A stretch of DNA of 64,000 bases from Owenia fusiformis (GCA_903813345.2 CAIIXF020000011.1:19515754-19579753); one strand, 5' to 3'; numbered from the stretch's first letter, positions 12,053-25,281 are shown. Program-made: numbers and translations. The notes: a model not told the origin generated them from the letters alone.

Positions 12053-13918
12053 GTAAGATATTAACCCTTGCAATTTGTTTATCAAAAAGGTCCTTGCAAA
12101 TATCCTGATTTCCCCCCAAAAATGTTCATAAATTGTGTTATTGTTTATTCAGGAAGGAATTTTGATCCATTGACTCAATTAAAAATATACGGAAATTACA
12201 ATTATCAAGACAAGTCATGAAAATTGCAATGTTGTGATACAATGCGTCACTGTCGTTTTGTGAATTTATTAGAGGGTAGTCTTTTACAGCCTAATACCTG
12301 CTTTGCCAATCAGCTGAGAAGATTCATAAGGAGTGAAGCATTATGGGATTGATTCTCACCCTGTTGTGACCTACTGTTCCGTGTAATTAAATTGTTTCCT
12401 GATGATGTCACGGCCCATTTCTCTGTCATGTCTTCTATTTATAAATAACTACAAACTTGACAATACCTTCTTACCTAATTTTTTGTCCCAGTTATATTCA
12501 TTGAATTTTATGATCTCAATACCTGTCCCTTTCCAATGCTATTCTTTATGGTGTCCCAGTGGGGCCTTTCTTAACCTTGTCTTCTCTATCATCTTCACTG
12601 GTCATTTTATTGGTTAGCTCTGGTTCTGATACTGTATGTGTTCCTCAGAATATATCAGGTTCTAATGTGTTCTGATGTACACAAAATCACGGGTTGATAG
12701 AACCAGGCAGAGCTGATCTTACACTTTTGTGTTGACTAATAATTAAAATTTTTTATTATTTATTTATTTGTTTTATATTAACATTAATGAAATATTAAAT
12801 GTATCAAAGTTGGTGGTGTAATAATAATAATCTTATAATATATTATAATATTATATTATATCACCAAATATAATATCATCAGGTTTCATTCCTCATTCTT
12901 CATTTTTTAAGAATTTTTATTTATGATTTTTTTATGAAATTTTATACCTTGTAGTTTGCACATTGTCCTGGCATATATACATGTATAGATATACTTAGTA
13001 CATATAGAATAGATAATGCTTTGCACTGCTATATTTGGAGCTTAACATAATAGTCTGCCTATCTAGGTCAGCCACCAGTTCAACTAGCCACATACCCAAA
13101 CTGTTATCAACTGTGCCCATGATGAGCTTATGTCAACTTACATGTAAAGTTTGTGCAAGTAGTTGTAGAATTGATGAACTTTTTGATAGCCTGCCTGATA
13201 GCCAATTTTTTCCAATGAACATGCTTGATTTCTTTACAGTGCTTTGAATATTTGACAAATGAAGACTAAAACGACATTCTGATATTGGTTACATCTTTCT
13301 GTTTCATTTGGCTGAGAAGAAAATGAGATGATTTAACAGTGGTTTGAATGTCTTCATTGAAGGATAAATGAATAAAGTAGGGGGAAGGGTAGAAAGTTGA
13401 TGTAAGGGCATAGTGGGGAGGATAGAAAGTTGAGGTAAGGGCATATTTAGGGCACGTTTGATAACAGTTTGGTTGGTCCACCTACGATATGAAGGTAGGA
13501 ACAAGAAACATCAGTTCAAGATGTTTCATTTTAATCTCAATATAAGGACTGATGGAACTAGGCACATTGTTTGAAATATTTTAAACATAGCTCCCTATTC
13601 AGTTCTGCGTCACAAATTTATCATAGCTCCCATTTCTGCGTCACAAATATTTCAATCACCAAAAGATGGCACTTCTTTAAGTACAGGATATGTAGTTAAT
13701 GAATGGATTGTATCATCCATATGCCCAGTAATTATTATTTAACTCAAACTAGAAAGTTTGAAGATAAATTAACTAGTTTATATATGAATGATGCTATAAG
13801 GATAATATAATATTTGGGATATGGTTTGTAGTATATATTGGTTGCACTATTTTGTCACGTGATTAGGGTTTACCCAGTTATAGTGCTGTCCCCAGCTCCG
13901 ATTTCGGTGATCGGCTAG

Positions 13919-14000
13919 TATAAAAGGTTTGAGGGTATCATTTTGTTCCAGACACTCGCTAGAGTAAATTATCCTAACTTGAGTAAAAATGTGTGGTAAG
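13919..14000 (+). promoter_or_regulatory. TATA box, short leader, ATG and splice donor in left arm
   Basis: TATAAAAGG lies at 13919-13927. About 30 bp downstream is TTCCAGACACTC, a plausible start site. An ATG follows at 13989, in ATGTGTG|GTAAGT, so the start codon lies 6 bp before a consensus 5' splice site. The mirror copy is in the right arm (CCTTTTATA at 18027-18035, minus strand). Seen in sequence: the motifs and their spacing. Inferred: that the arms drive transcription inward. Confidence 0.5.
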
Positions 14001-14389
14001 TAAATTCGCTATGGGCAGTTGAAGAGGCGCCATCTATTCATTTTCAAACAGGGGGTAGGGGTATAAAATAATTTTTAACACATTTTAATAGTAAAATTAC
14101 ATTGAAATACTAATAAAATCTTATCAAAAACATTATTTACAATCAGTATGAATTTTCTTGTGTGGATTAGGGTGAAAATAAGGGCATATCTTGAAATTCA
14201 CTACAGGGGCGCCACCTATTTTCGTACTTCTACCACGTGTAATAACTTATTTTAGATTCGTTAAGGTACGAAATGTACTAAAAAAAATCATTCTAAAGGA
14301 CCTATATATGTTCATACCACATACTTAAAATTGGATCAATAGCTTCTGTACCGGGGAAGAAAAAAATTATTGAAATTTAAAATTGTGGC

Positions 14390-15290
14390 ATCATGCAGGA
14401 TAGGGGTGACCATATCTCACATGATTCAACTTCCAAAATATGGAGCATATGTATCTCAAATGTACTCAAAATGGTGTATGTACTCTTGCTTTGTCATAAT
14501 ATTACTAATAAGAAGTAGAAAAATGATTGTACAATTTCAAAAAATATTAATTCTCATTTTGGCTTCTGACGTCCCAGGGGTGACCATATCTCACCTTGAT
14601 AACTTCCAAAATATGGAGCATATGTATCTCAAATGTGCTCATAATGGTGTATGCACTCTTGCTTTGTCATAATATTACTAATAAGAAGTAAAAAAAATGA
14701 TTGTACATTTTAAAAAATATTAATTCTCATTTTGGCTTCTGACATTCCAGGGGTGACCATATCTCACCTTAATAACTTCCAAAATATTGAGCATTTGTAT
14801 CTAAAATATGCACAAAATGGTGTATATAGTCTTGTCTTGTCATAATATTACTAATAAGATGTAGGAAAATGATTGCTCATTTAAAAAAAATATTAATTCT
14901 CATTTTGGCTTCTGACGTCCCAGGGGTGACCATGTCTCACCTTAATAACTTCCAAGATATGGAGCATATGTATCTCAAATGTACTCAAAATGGTGTATGT
15001 ACTCTTGCTTTGTCATAATATTATACTAATAAGAAGTAGGAAAATGATTATACATTTAAAAAATTTTAATTTTAGCTTCTGACGTCCCTGAATAACTTCT
15101 AAAATTATGTAACATATACAACTCAAATATACCAAAAATGGGGCATATAGTCTTGCTTTGTCATAATGCTATTCATGAGATGTAAAAAAATTATTACACC
15201 TTTTTTTAATTGAAATTTTCATTTTCGCTTCTGAATCTGACATCCCAGGGGCAATTATATCTCACTTTGATATAACTCTCATGATATGCA
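14390..15290 (+). repeat. 173-bp tandem array, left arm
   Basis: Units are marked by TGACGTCCCAGGGGTGACC, then AACTTCCAAAATATGGAGCA, then CTTTGTCATAATATTACTAA. The CCAG of the marker falls at 14574, 14747 and 14920, a spacing of exactly 173 bp. Outer units are well conserved; those toward the centre have decayed and are shorter. Confidence 0.8.
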
Positions 15291-16429
15291 ACATATGCAT
15301 CTCAAATGCGTGCCCAAAATGGTATAAATATAGTCTTGTTTTGTCATATTTATTGGATTCATGAAATCAGAAGTTCAGAATTTATGGATTTGACTGTCTC
15401 CCCTGAAGGATGCAGCTATAATAGCCCAGAGACAATAAGATATACTTTCAAATATTTGCATCTTCTCCCCAAACACTCCTTATATTACAGGAACAATGGA
15501 CGATAAGTCTTTTGCATGCCTTGGATGCAACATCTTTTGTATACTGGTAGCCTATCAGTAGTGTGAGTAGCCTAGCCTCATTTACAAAAATTGGCCCCTT
15601 AACCCCAAATCTGACTCGAAATTTTGAAAACATCCTGGAAAATTAGGCCTAAAAGGCGCATTTATGCCCAAACATACACCAAACTGTCCCACTGCTAAAT
15701 TACAAGGGTGATTAAAGTCACTTCTAATCCTGATTGACTTTCTCTAGTTTGCATGGTTTGTCATGATGTGCTATATTGTTATTGCCCAATCTCAACAATT
15801 GTATTCACTGTATGGCCTACCGTGCCAAGAATAATGCAATTGTTCAGCTAATCTCTTCTTTGGGGGGACCCTAGAAGTGTGGGACATCACAATCATAGAT
15901 TAATATTTCATTACAATCAATGTATGTTGTATGACAAACATGCAAACTAGAGAATGTTAATGAGGCTAGAAAGATTTATCATTACAAAGAGCTCCTTTTC
16001 CCATATTTTACATACTCAAAATCCCTTAATTCAGTGTATAATCCAAGGTGCATATATTGCAGGCCACAGGATAACATATTAACACCTTACATTAGCAGTT
16101 GCCATTACTTCATAAATGGAGTAAAGTACTCCCACTATTGTCAGGTTAAAACGATTCCTGTATGGATTACAAAAGATGTTGGGTCTAATGTATGCAAGGG
16201 AATAATCTCATCCATTGTACTTGTAAAGGGTGTTTGGGGAGCAGATGCAAATATTTGAAAGCAGATATTATTTGCCCTGAATTATATGTAGCTGTAGAGG
16301 AGACAGTCAAAATCCATTGATTCTGAACTGTTGATTTCATGATTCTCAATAAATATGACAAAACAAGACCATTTTGAGCACACATTTGAGATGCATATGT
16401 TGCATATTGTGAGAGTTATCAAGGTGAGA

Positions 16430-17570
16430 TAGCCCCTGGGACACCAGAGGCTAAAATTAAAATTAAAAAAAAATGCAATCATTTTTCTACATTTCATTAG
16501 TAATATGAAAAAGACAGGACTTTTCTGAGAATATTTTAGGATTATATGTTACGTATCTTAGAAGTTATTATTATTATTATATGGTGCGATATGATTACAC
16601 AAAGCAAGAGTGCATACACCTTTTTGAGTACATTTGAGATACATATGCTCCATATTTTGGAAGTTATTGAGGTGAGATATGGTCGACCCTGGGATGTCAG
16701 AAGCCAAAATGAGAATCAATATTATTTTAAATGTACAATTATTTTTTACTTCTTATTAGTAATATTATGACAAAGCAAGAGTACATTCACCATTTTGAGC
16801 ACATGTGAGATATATGCTCCATATTTTGGAAGTTATTATATTAAGGTGAGATATGGTCACCCCTGGGACGTCAGAAGCCAAAATGAGAATAAATATTATT
16901 TTAAATGTACAATCATTTTTTTACTTCTTTTTAGTAATATTATGACAAAGCAAGAGTACATACACCATTTTGAGCACATTTGAGATACATATGCTCCATA
17001 TTTTGGAAGTTATTAAGGTGAGATATGGTCACCCCTAGGACGTCAGAAGCCAAAATGAGAATCAATATTTTTAAAAATGTACAATCATTTTTCTACTTCT
17101 TATTAGTAATATTATGACAAATCAAGAGTACATACACCATTTTGAGTACATTTGAGATACATATGCTCCATATTTTGGAAGTTATTAAGGTGAGATATGG
17201 TCATGCCTGGGACGTCAGAAGCCAGAATGAGAATCAATATTTTAAAAAATGTACAATCATTTTTCTATTTCTTATTAGTAATATTATGACAAAGCAAGAG
17301 TACATACACCATTTTGAGTACATTTGAGAGACATATGCTCCATATTTTGGAAGTTATTAAGGTGAGATATGGTCACCCCTGGGACGTCAGAAGCCAAAAT
17401 GAGAATTAATATTTTTTAAAATGTACAATCATTTTTCTACTTCTTATTAGTAATATTATGACAAAGCAAGAGTACACACACCATTTTGAGTACATTTGAG
17501 ATACATATGCTCCATATTATGGAATTAAATAATGTGAGATATGGTCACCCCTATCCTGCATGATGCCAGA
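16430..17570 (-). repeat. 173-bp tandem array, right arm
   Basis: This is the complement of the left-arm array, with about six units marked by TGGTCACCCCTGGGACGTCA. As on the left, outer units are the best conserved and units near the centre carry small insertions and deletions. Confidence 0.8.
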
Positions 17571-17947
17571 ATTTTAAATTTCAATTATTTTTTTCTCCGC
17601 CAGTACAAAAGCTATTGATCCAATTTTAAGTATGTGATATGAACATATATAGGTCCTTCAGAATGAATTTTTTCAGTATATTTCGTACCTTAACAAATCT
17701 AAAATAAGTTATTGCACGTGGTAGAAGTATGAAAATAGGTGGCGCCCCTGTAGTGAATTTCAAGATATGCCCTTATTTTCACCCTAATCCACACAAGAAA
17801 ATTCATACTGATTGTAAATAATGTTTTTGATAAGATTTTATTAGTATTTCAATGTAATTTTACTATTAAAATGTGTTAAAAATTATTTTATACCCCTACC
17901 CCCTGTTTGAAAATGAATAGATGGCGCCTCTTTAACTGCCCATAGCG

Positions 17948-18035
17948 AATTTACTTACCACACATTTTTACTCAAGTTAGGATAATTTACTCTAGAGAGT
18001 GTCTGGAACAAAATGATACCCTCAAACCTTTTATA
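17948..18035 (-). promoter_or_regulatory. Mirror promoter and splice donor in right arm
   Basis: Read on the minus strand, this repeats TATAAAAGG (from 18035), the TTCCAGACACTC segment and ATGTGTG|GTAAGT. Conservation on both arms is expected from the inverted repeat and does not by itself prove function. Confidence 0.45.
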
Positions 18036-19822
18036 CTAGCCGATCACCGAAATCGGAGCTGGGGACAGCATCATTACTACCACAAAACTATTTTATTTTC
18101 TTATAAATAATTTATTCCAAATTGAGTTTAGAAGAATTTTGCTGTAACATTTAGAAATATACTTTAGAGATAGGGGTACCTCTACAAAAAATTATGTCAT
18201 CAGGTATTATTGTATTTTTCAGGAGTTATTAGGACTTTTTAGCTCTTAAGCCAGGCATATACCAGTCCATATTTGTTGCACAAATTATTCAACCACCGGA
18301 GCCCATCTTTAAGGCCCTACCAGTTTGTTTTGTGAAATTACTATGCCTTTACAGTTAAAGCATGGACAAAGAACTCTAGCAAGACAACAGACAATCAGAC
18401 AACCAATGATAGCATTCTCCAGGCAAACTTAAAGCATGGAGTAGCATCAAATGTGTCTTTAGATACTGTATGGTGATTCTGGGGGTTTTACAAGTTGGCT
18501 CATTGGTACTATTGGATTTGTTTGTCCATGCTTCGAGTCCCTTGTCCATACTTAAATCAGGCACCCTCATATCACTTCAGAAGAATAAATTGGGAACATA
18601 ACAATAAATTATATATTTTAACTGACATAATTTTATGTGGAGTACTCCTGGTTTTAATGGTACCATCCTCTCAAGACCTCATTGACTATAGCAGTAATTG
18701 CCCCTTCCTCTTCCCCATCTCATCCCTGTCATATTCCTCAGTTAGCTAATGTAAGTAATATTGGCGCATTTTAACATTTGCCTATTGGAAGCAAGAAATT
18801 GCCATTTTCCTCAGAATCTATTTGCTAGATATGCTCCAAAACAAATACCGTAACAATATTTTAGCATGCTTATCCAGATATAATATTCAATAGGTAAATT
18901 AGTCAGTCTAAATTCAGGACAGAATTTGTCATATCACAGACAGTAATATCAAAGGTGATTTTCAGTCTTGAAGGGATGGTACCATTTAAATGACAATGAT
19001 TGATAATTCTTACTTTGTTATTTAATATAAATTACATATATGGTTACTGGGTAATCTAATAAGGAGGTTAAGCAACATATTTTTAAGAGAACTTGTATAT
19101 TAATATGAAGAATTATTGTCCTCTTTGAATTGGTTCTCCCCTTTCTAGTATTTACTTACCTGTTTTAAAGGTATAATGAAAATGCATGTGGTTGAATGGA
19201 AAAGCAATTGAGATGGGGAAGAAATCCCTGGGGTCATAATATTTCACGTTCACATACAAATTCTCTTAAAAAATTTGCTCAACCTCCACACATCTTTCAT
19301 CCCAACTTGTTACTCGCCATCAAAGTCGCATTCTGGAAAATATAAATATAGATGTGATATGAAACATAGCGACATCATAAATTCAAAAAGGATAAGAAAT
19401 GGCTAAAGTTTTGGGGAAATATGGAAGTTTTGAAATGTTGAGAGATTTCGAGTGAAATGAGATTGTCATGCCACCTTTTGGTGGACAAAAATGATTGGTA
19501 AGGTAAATGGGTCTATAAGGGGGAGAGGTTGGAGGGTAGGGAGGAGTAACTTGATTATAGATTAAAGATGATATGTGTTATAATTATGTAACATTTGCCA
19601 GATACATATACTATAACAAAAAACAGGAATTTATGAAATAATGAAATGAAAATCATTTATTACTTAACGATATAAATAATATGTAATGAATTAAACCCAG
19701 TGCTATAGGTGATCTGAAAAGTATATAGATCTTGCAAAAAAACAAAGATGACATTTCTTAAATATAAAAAATTGTTAGCTTTCCACTAATTCTTGTACTT
19801 TTAAATCTTTGATGATTAATAC

Positions 19823-19899
19823 ACAGGGTGTCCATAAAATTTCTATATTTATAACACAAAGTCTGTGTAAAGTATAAAGAGACTTTATAGACACCCTGT
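19823..19899. mobile_element. 77-bp hairpin MITE (ACAGGGTGTC ends)
   Basis: The left end ACAGGGTGTCCATAAAATTT pairs with the right-end complement ACAGGGTGTCTATAAAGTCT. ACAGGGTGTCC ends occur in several mariner-related MITEs. The element is almost a pure hairpin with no coding content. Confidence 0.65.
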
Positions 19900-20479
19900 A
19901 TCTACTGTACATCCTTCAATAATGAATGAAAGCATAACTTTTATATATTGTGCTCTAATGCAATGTCTCTGTGAATTGTCATCTTTGTGCAGTATTTGTT
20001 TGTAATTGTGTGTTCTATTAATGTTTGTTCTGAACTATATAGTTGACTCACTTAAATGTACAAGTCCGTTTGTCTGTTTCCATTTTGCATTCTATAGTAT
20101 TATATTTGCCTTTAAACCCTATAGAGCAGTTGTGCTTGTTTTGAAAATATGATATTCAAAAATATAAATAATGTATTGGCTAGATGTGGTCACATGACCA
20201 TCCATCTAACTGATTTGATTGGTTAACTTTGGTCTCATGACCACATGGTCTGGTATGAAAGTCAAATAAGGTTTGTAATCTTAAACTCTAAAAGATAATA
20301 GAGCAATTTTTAGCATCTAGCCTGAGAATTCTTTTTTTATTATTTCAATTTATCTTGTTGAAATTAAATTATATGCACTTTATAATATTTGAGTGAGCCA
20401 ACTGTCTAACACACTTGTCTATACTGTAATTTCTCAACATAACACTGGGCTTTGTTCTTACTTAAACCATATTTTCTAG

Positions 20480-20641
20480 CCTATTCTGGAACACCAACTA
20501 GACGTGCACCAACCCGCAGCTCTCACTCAGAGCCCCGCCCAAGACCCCGCAGTTTTGCCGGGCGATTACCAGATTTTGCTCGCCCTACTATGTCATCTGA
20601 AGCGATGGCTGGGCGCCCGGTTGAGCGTTGTCCGTTTAATG
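20480..20641 (+). CDS. MAP7-like protein exon 3
   Basis: This 162-nt exon runs between TTTTCTAG and G|GTAACT, phase 1 to phase 1. It reads YSGTPTRRAPTRSSHSE, then PRPRPRSFAGRLPDFARP and MSSEAMAGRPVERCPFNG: basic, Pro/Ser/Arg-rich and probably disordered. GC content is clearly higher than in the flanking introns, which supports coding. The frame joins both neighbours without a stop. Confidence 0.7.
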
Positions 20642-21183
20642 GTAACTATTCAGGAAGCAGCTTTTTGGCATGTGCACGAAGCTATAAGATCCACAATATA
20701 GCTAGCTATGCAATATTTGTGTACCCGTTTCTAATGTCAACATGGAATAGGTTGTTTGCATTTTCTGAAACAAAAAGCTAAGATGTACTTTCCAATTAAG
20801 TGTATTATCACATATACTACATATACTAAAATAAATGTAAGTAAAAAGAATCAGTTGAAACTATTAAAAGCTTTGATGTACACAGGATACCATTATTTAT
20901 TCCATAGTTAGCATGATATTCATAGGATAACATGTGAAAATAAAAACGGTATTTTTGTAATCAGTGGTAAAATATGATATTTTTGACAAATTTTCACTTA
21001 ACCATAACATACGGTTTTTTAGCCATGACATACGACGTCGTATGCGATGGTTTATGGATTTTTGCTACTTAAGACTCAAAACGAGGCTAAGTGTCAACAT
21101 CGCTGGATCGTTTGGAAATTCGAATTAAATAACTTAATTTCCGACGATTCTGATGATAACTTTAACTATGGAATAAAAAGAAC

Positions 21184-21317
21184 ATCCTATGATTTACTCG
21201 TGATATGATTTTAATCCACTCATGGATATTGATATCTGCACTCTCTCGCTACGCTCGCTCATGCAGATATCATATCCATTCGTGGATAAAAATCATATCA
21301 CTCATAAATCATAGGAT
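21184..21317. mobile_element. Hairpin MITE with CTCGCTACGCTCGCTC loop
   Basis: ATCCTATGATTTACTCGTGA pairs with TCACTCATAAATCATAGGAT, and inner arms TGGATATTGATATCTGCA and TGCAGATATCATATCCA also pair. The loop reads CTCTCTCGCTACGCTCGCTC. A related CACTCGCTACGCTCAC phrase lies within the hAT-like MITE at 58970-59185. Confidence 0.65.
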
Positions 21318-21984
21318 ATCCTCTATATCCGCCATATATCATTCATGTGAAACAGTTCGTATATGTTGATAAAGATGGCATAATGGTCAAATTATGGAAT
21401 GTAAAATTGATTGAAAATAATATAATTGGCAGTGAATAGACTAGAAATACATGAGGTCAGTTCTCTATATAAATTTGACATAAAATCAGGCTGTTTTTGT
21501 ATGAGGTCATAATGATAAAATTTGTAACATTGGACATTTGAAAAGGACGCAAATATTGTTCAGCTAGCTTCTGTTGATCAGTGCTTAAACATGGCCAGTT
21601 TTATCCCCAGAGTTGATGTTGTATGGTGAATCCCTTTTTGACACACATCAGTACATATACCCTTTTCCCTTTGTTGTACAGTTTGTCTAGTTTTAGCCCC
21701 AAAGTAGATGTTGTTTTAGCAAATCCTATAGATGTAGCATAGATCCATTTCCATATCTCGAGTATGTCCAGTTGAGTTGAGTTGAATTCCTTGAGTTGAT
21801 GTTGTTTTACTGAGCACCCCCTCCCACCTTCCCCAATGCACAACATATCCATTTTGCACCATAGAATACCTCTACAATCACATGTTGATGAGAGCCATTG
21901 TACAAATTAATAACTTGTACTTTCCACATATTTTGGACTGTTTCCCATTAACATTCACCCAGTTAGCAGAATTTAGTTCATTAT

Positions 21985-22113
21985 GTCACCACCAGAACTG
22001 GTGACATATTTTTATAATCTCCAACTTTTATTTGAACGGTGTTCGGCAGTTGGTGTTTGGTGACTTTAACAAATGGTCGGTGGTGACATTTTGCGTGTTA
22101 ATGCCTTGTCTTT
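21985..22113 (+). repeat. Dispersed repeat family A, copy 2
   Basis: It starts with a small palindrome, TATGTCACCACC to CTGGTGACATA, then continues TTATAATCTCC, GTTGGTGTTTGGTGAC and GTGTTAATGCCTTGTC. The same blocks occur in the same order at 82-195 and 63380-63461. Confidence 0.6.
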
Positions 22114-23831
22114 TAGTTATTATATGAGTATCAACTATCAGCTTTATTTCTCTTTTACTTAGTATACTTTAGCTACTGAACAGCTAAAGGCATGCATAAT
22201 TTGGTTTTCACATTGAATCCAGTGCATTAATTTTAGTTGAAGCATTGCAGTTTTTGCATGGCTCACAATTCTGTTTATGTCTAAATGTTATAATATACAG
22301 AACAGGGTGACACATAGAATTTAAACCAACATGTTCTAAACTTAGAATTTATCAGGTTGTAGTAATATAAGTAAATATAAAGCAAATGCTATGGCTTATG
22401 CATGAATTAGTCATAAGTTTTATGTAATAAGATATAAATATTATTGTAGGACAGATTTATAGATCCATATCATGCCCTCATACTGTTTGTAGATGGATCA
22501 TATTTTGTACGAGGTTGATATAATGAGTTTGTATCAAGATTATTTGAGACATATTTGTTACATTCAGATTTTTAGAACAAAAAATATGGACAGATTCTTC
22601 ATAATTTTTTTCATATTTTCATGAAATAGTGTTTCAAAAAATAGTTTATATACAAGCATGATGCCTTTTCAAGCTCTAGCAATAAAATCATAGAAGTACC
22701 TAAATGTTGTGCAGAACTTTATGTATATGTGAAATGTTGTAATTTAATTGATAATTTGTTGACTGATTTTATTTTCAGCAGCTTGTGTAGTTGCCTTGCA
22801 TCAAGTCTCAATGATACCCCCCCCCCATATTATTTTCTTCAAACAGAGACTTGAGATTAGCAGGGTGGGCTAGAGACTACATGTATATGCAAAATGGGGA
22901 TTGTAGGGGGCTATGACAGAGGCAGACTTCATGAGAAGTTGGGTAAACATGAGAGTATGGGGGTTGATTTGATTTGAACACTATATCTATTCTGAGTAGC
23001 TCTATCATTACAAAGACTGGTCTTACTAGAGGCACATTGTTGACCTGATTATATTAGAATAAATAACCATTAGTAATAAGACCTCTACAAAAAACAATTG
23101 GGAGGAGACAGCAATCCCTGGTGGTCAAAATATTACATGCATAAGTTATCTACACTTGTAGCGAAAACCTCCCTTATAAGGGCTTGTACCTGATGAGAGC
23201 AGGGAGGGAAGAGGGGGGGGGGGGGGGTAGAGACTTGATGCAAGACTTGGCACAATATCTTCACATTTCTTGCAATCTGCAAGTTAAATAAAATCTTTCT
23301 TGAATGAGCAATCACTTTTCTACTTTTCTCTCTTTTCTGATATGATGTACAACCCTAAGAAATGGCTCAAATTACATTGTTTTAGCTAATTTTGGGTTGC
23401 TGTGTAATATACTGTTTCTTGGTTTAGTACTACTATAGATGTATAGTATAATACTGCAAAATGTTTTTGTGGATTTTCTACTATTTTCTGTACAATATCA
23501 AAATGTTATCATTCTATATAAATGCAGGCAGTACAGACCGTCTTGATTTTGATATCATTACGAACAGTTATAAGAAAGAAAAATGGTTGAAAAATCCTCT
23601 TTTATTTACTATTTCACATCGTCAAAACGGGACACACATTGCAAAGCCATGGCTCATTGAAAAGCATTGTCCTATGACATTATAATCATTTATAGATGAG
23701 GTTTTAAATATCAGTTATTCTGAATTGTATATGGCTTTGTTACGTGTTAGAGATTGTACTGCTTTTGTGATTGAATTTTTGAATTTTGTGATTGATGATA
23801 TTTGATGTTGTGTATCTATTTTCTATGATAG

Positions 23832-23927
23832 TAACTTCTCCTAGAGAAAGAGCCCATAGTTGCGATAATCGTTTTGGTATCTCGAGACGCCAAATTGTCG
23901 ATATCCATAAAATGGTGAATCGACTAG
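23832..23927 (+). CDS. MAP7-like protein exon 4
   Basis: This 96-nt exon follows TTCTATGATAG and ends at G|GTGAGA, phase 1 to phase 1. It reads TSPRERAHSCDNRFGI, then SRRQIVDIHKMVNRL. It is small and basic, and the frame is maintained on both sides. The acceptor lacks a strong pyrimidine run, so this exon is less certain than its neighbours and may be an alternative cassette. Confidence 0.6.
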
Positions 23928-24129
23928 GTGAGACTTTCATTGGATCTCTGGTTGTGACGCTCTGGCTTCAACCTCTTCATTGATAAAAGATACTAGAAAT
24001 GTAAAATAGATTGCAAAGAAAGAACAGTGCAAGAAATGAACAATTTATCTGCAATTTATTCAGCCGCTCAGAAATCATAATATTAATATAAGATAGAAAG
24101 TTAAAAAATTCAACTATTTTATTTTTACA

Positions 24130-24500
24130 AAGATGCTGGAGCCAGTATGGTCACTTTAATAGTTCAAAGTTGTGTGAATGGCTTTCCATTAATGATTAAT
24201 TACTTTGAATTGCTTGTTTGTTTTGAATGGATTTCTGTTTGGATGGCAATCTCTTTAAAATGTAATCTTGTTGCTGTTTGAATGGCTTTCAGTTTGAAAT
24301 GTTTGTAGAGAATGACCTCCAGTTGTTTGAATTTAATTACATTCAGTTGTGTGAATGGGTTGGAGTTCCTTGAATGGCTTTCAGTAGTTAAAAATGGCTT
24401 AATTCAGTTGTTTGAGTATTTTTTGAATACCCTTATTCATTTGTTTGAATGATCCTTTTCATTTGTTTGAATGACCTTATTCACTTGTTTGAATGGCTAC
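24130..24500 (+). repeat. Degenerate TTTGAATG minisatellite
   Basis: The phrase GTTTGAATGGCTTTCAGTTG and variants recur about a dozen times with irregular spacing of roughly 20 to 40 bp. The last units (TTCATTTGTTTGAATGA) are the most regular. The array is intronic. Confidence 0.6.
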
Positions 24501-24835
24501 TATTTGTTAGTTATTGCATGACACCATTTGTGATCAGGAACTCATTGGCGGATTTATAAAGTATTGTTTGAACTATTTGTATTATCTTATAGTTATGTTC
24601 GTAAACCCTTGTTCTCCTGCTTAACTGTAGCTTTGAAATATGTAAATTGGATTTGTTCAATTTTTTTTTTTATATTATATTAAATTATTTATTTATAATG
24701 CAGTTAAGGCATAGAATCAACATTATATTAAGATGCACGGCTTTGAAATCGCTTCAATCCTTGCATTGAATAAATTATATAGGTAGACTTTGTAAAAGCT
24801 CAGCTTTCATAGTCAGTATCAGAGTATAATAAAAA

Positions 24836-25035
24836 CAGTGCTCTCCCCAGAACTTTATCCTCAAGTGGATGCAAAATTCTCATTTTTCGCAATTTTTGGT
24901 CAGATTATGCCAATTTGTGATGTTGATTATCTCATTTTAAGGAGTTACAATTGAATCTCTATGTTGTTTGAAGTCTTAGTTATTAAAATGTTAAATGAGT
25001 GCAGCGCCCACTTGTTTCAGTTCTGGGAGATCGTG
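24836..25035. mobile_element. Decayed hAT-like MITE (CAGTGCTCTCCCC end)
   Basis: The left end CAGTGCTCTCCCCAGAAC pairs with the right end GTTCTGGGAGATCGTG with a few mismatches. The left end is close to the better preserved MITE at 58970-59185. No target duplication is visible, so this is an old copy. Confidence 0.45.
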
Positions 25036-25281
25036 TATACAGAGTAAATATTTGCCAAAACATGTGCAAACTACAGTGGATCATTATGTTTTATTTGGTG
25101 CCTTTTATTTTACACGAGCATCTTGTTCGCTTTTTTCATTTCCTTTTCACATCATTTAGAATATACAAACTTAATGTTGTAGCTTATTTTATATTTCTCA
25201 TTCATCACATTTTCTGGTTGTGGAAAAGCATGTTTCTCATACCAATGCAAAAAGGGAGCATAAGACAATTCTAGTGTTAAC

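Larger units (their letters stand above)
13884..18070. mobile_element. Large foldback element with tandem-repeat arms, 4.2 kb
   Basis: The left arm begins TGCTGTCCCCAGCTCCGATT, and its exact complement ends the right arm at 18070. The arms stay complementary for about 2 kb each, to within a few hundred bases of the middle (for example TCTCTAGTTTGCATG near 15740 against its complement near 15940). Each arm contains an array with a 173-bp period, marked by CTTCTGACGTCCCAGGGGTG (left arm 14390-15290, right arm 16430-17570). The architecture resembles Drosophila foldback and sea urchin TU elements. I find no transposase and no clear target duplication. The outer part of each arm carries promoter-like and splice-donor sequence. 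Confidence 0.8.
12053..20479 (+). other. Intron of MAP7-like gene containing the foldback element
   Basis: This 8.4-kb intron runs GTAAGA to TTTTCTAG. Half of it is the 4.2-kb inverted repeat at 13884-18070. Outside that, it contains an AT-only low-complexity stretch (about 12820-12880) and a 77-bp hairpin at 19823-19899. I see no additional exon. Confidence 0.6.
20642..23831 (+). other. Intron of MAP7-like gene
   Basis: This 3.2-kb intron holds a 134-bp hairpin (21184-21317), dispersed repeat A (21985-22113), a C run near 22823 and a G run near 23212. A short frame at 23529 (GSTDRLDFDIITN) follows AATGCAG but has no good donor, and I did not accept it. Confidence 0.5.

Noticed and set aside
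23529-23685. Extra MAP7-like exon starting GSTDRLDFDIITN
   Set aside because: There is an acceptor-like TGCAG, but the phase does not fit the phase-1 chain, no donor precedes the stop, and the composition is that of an intron.
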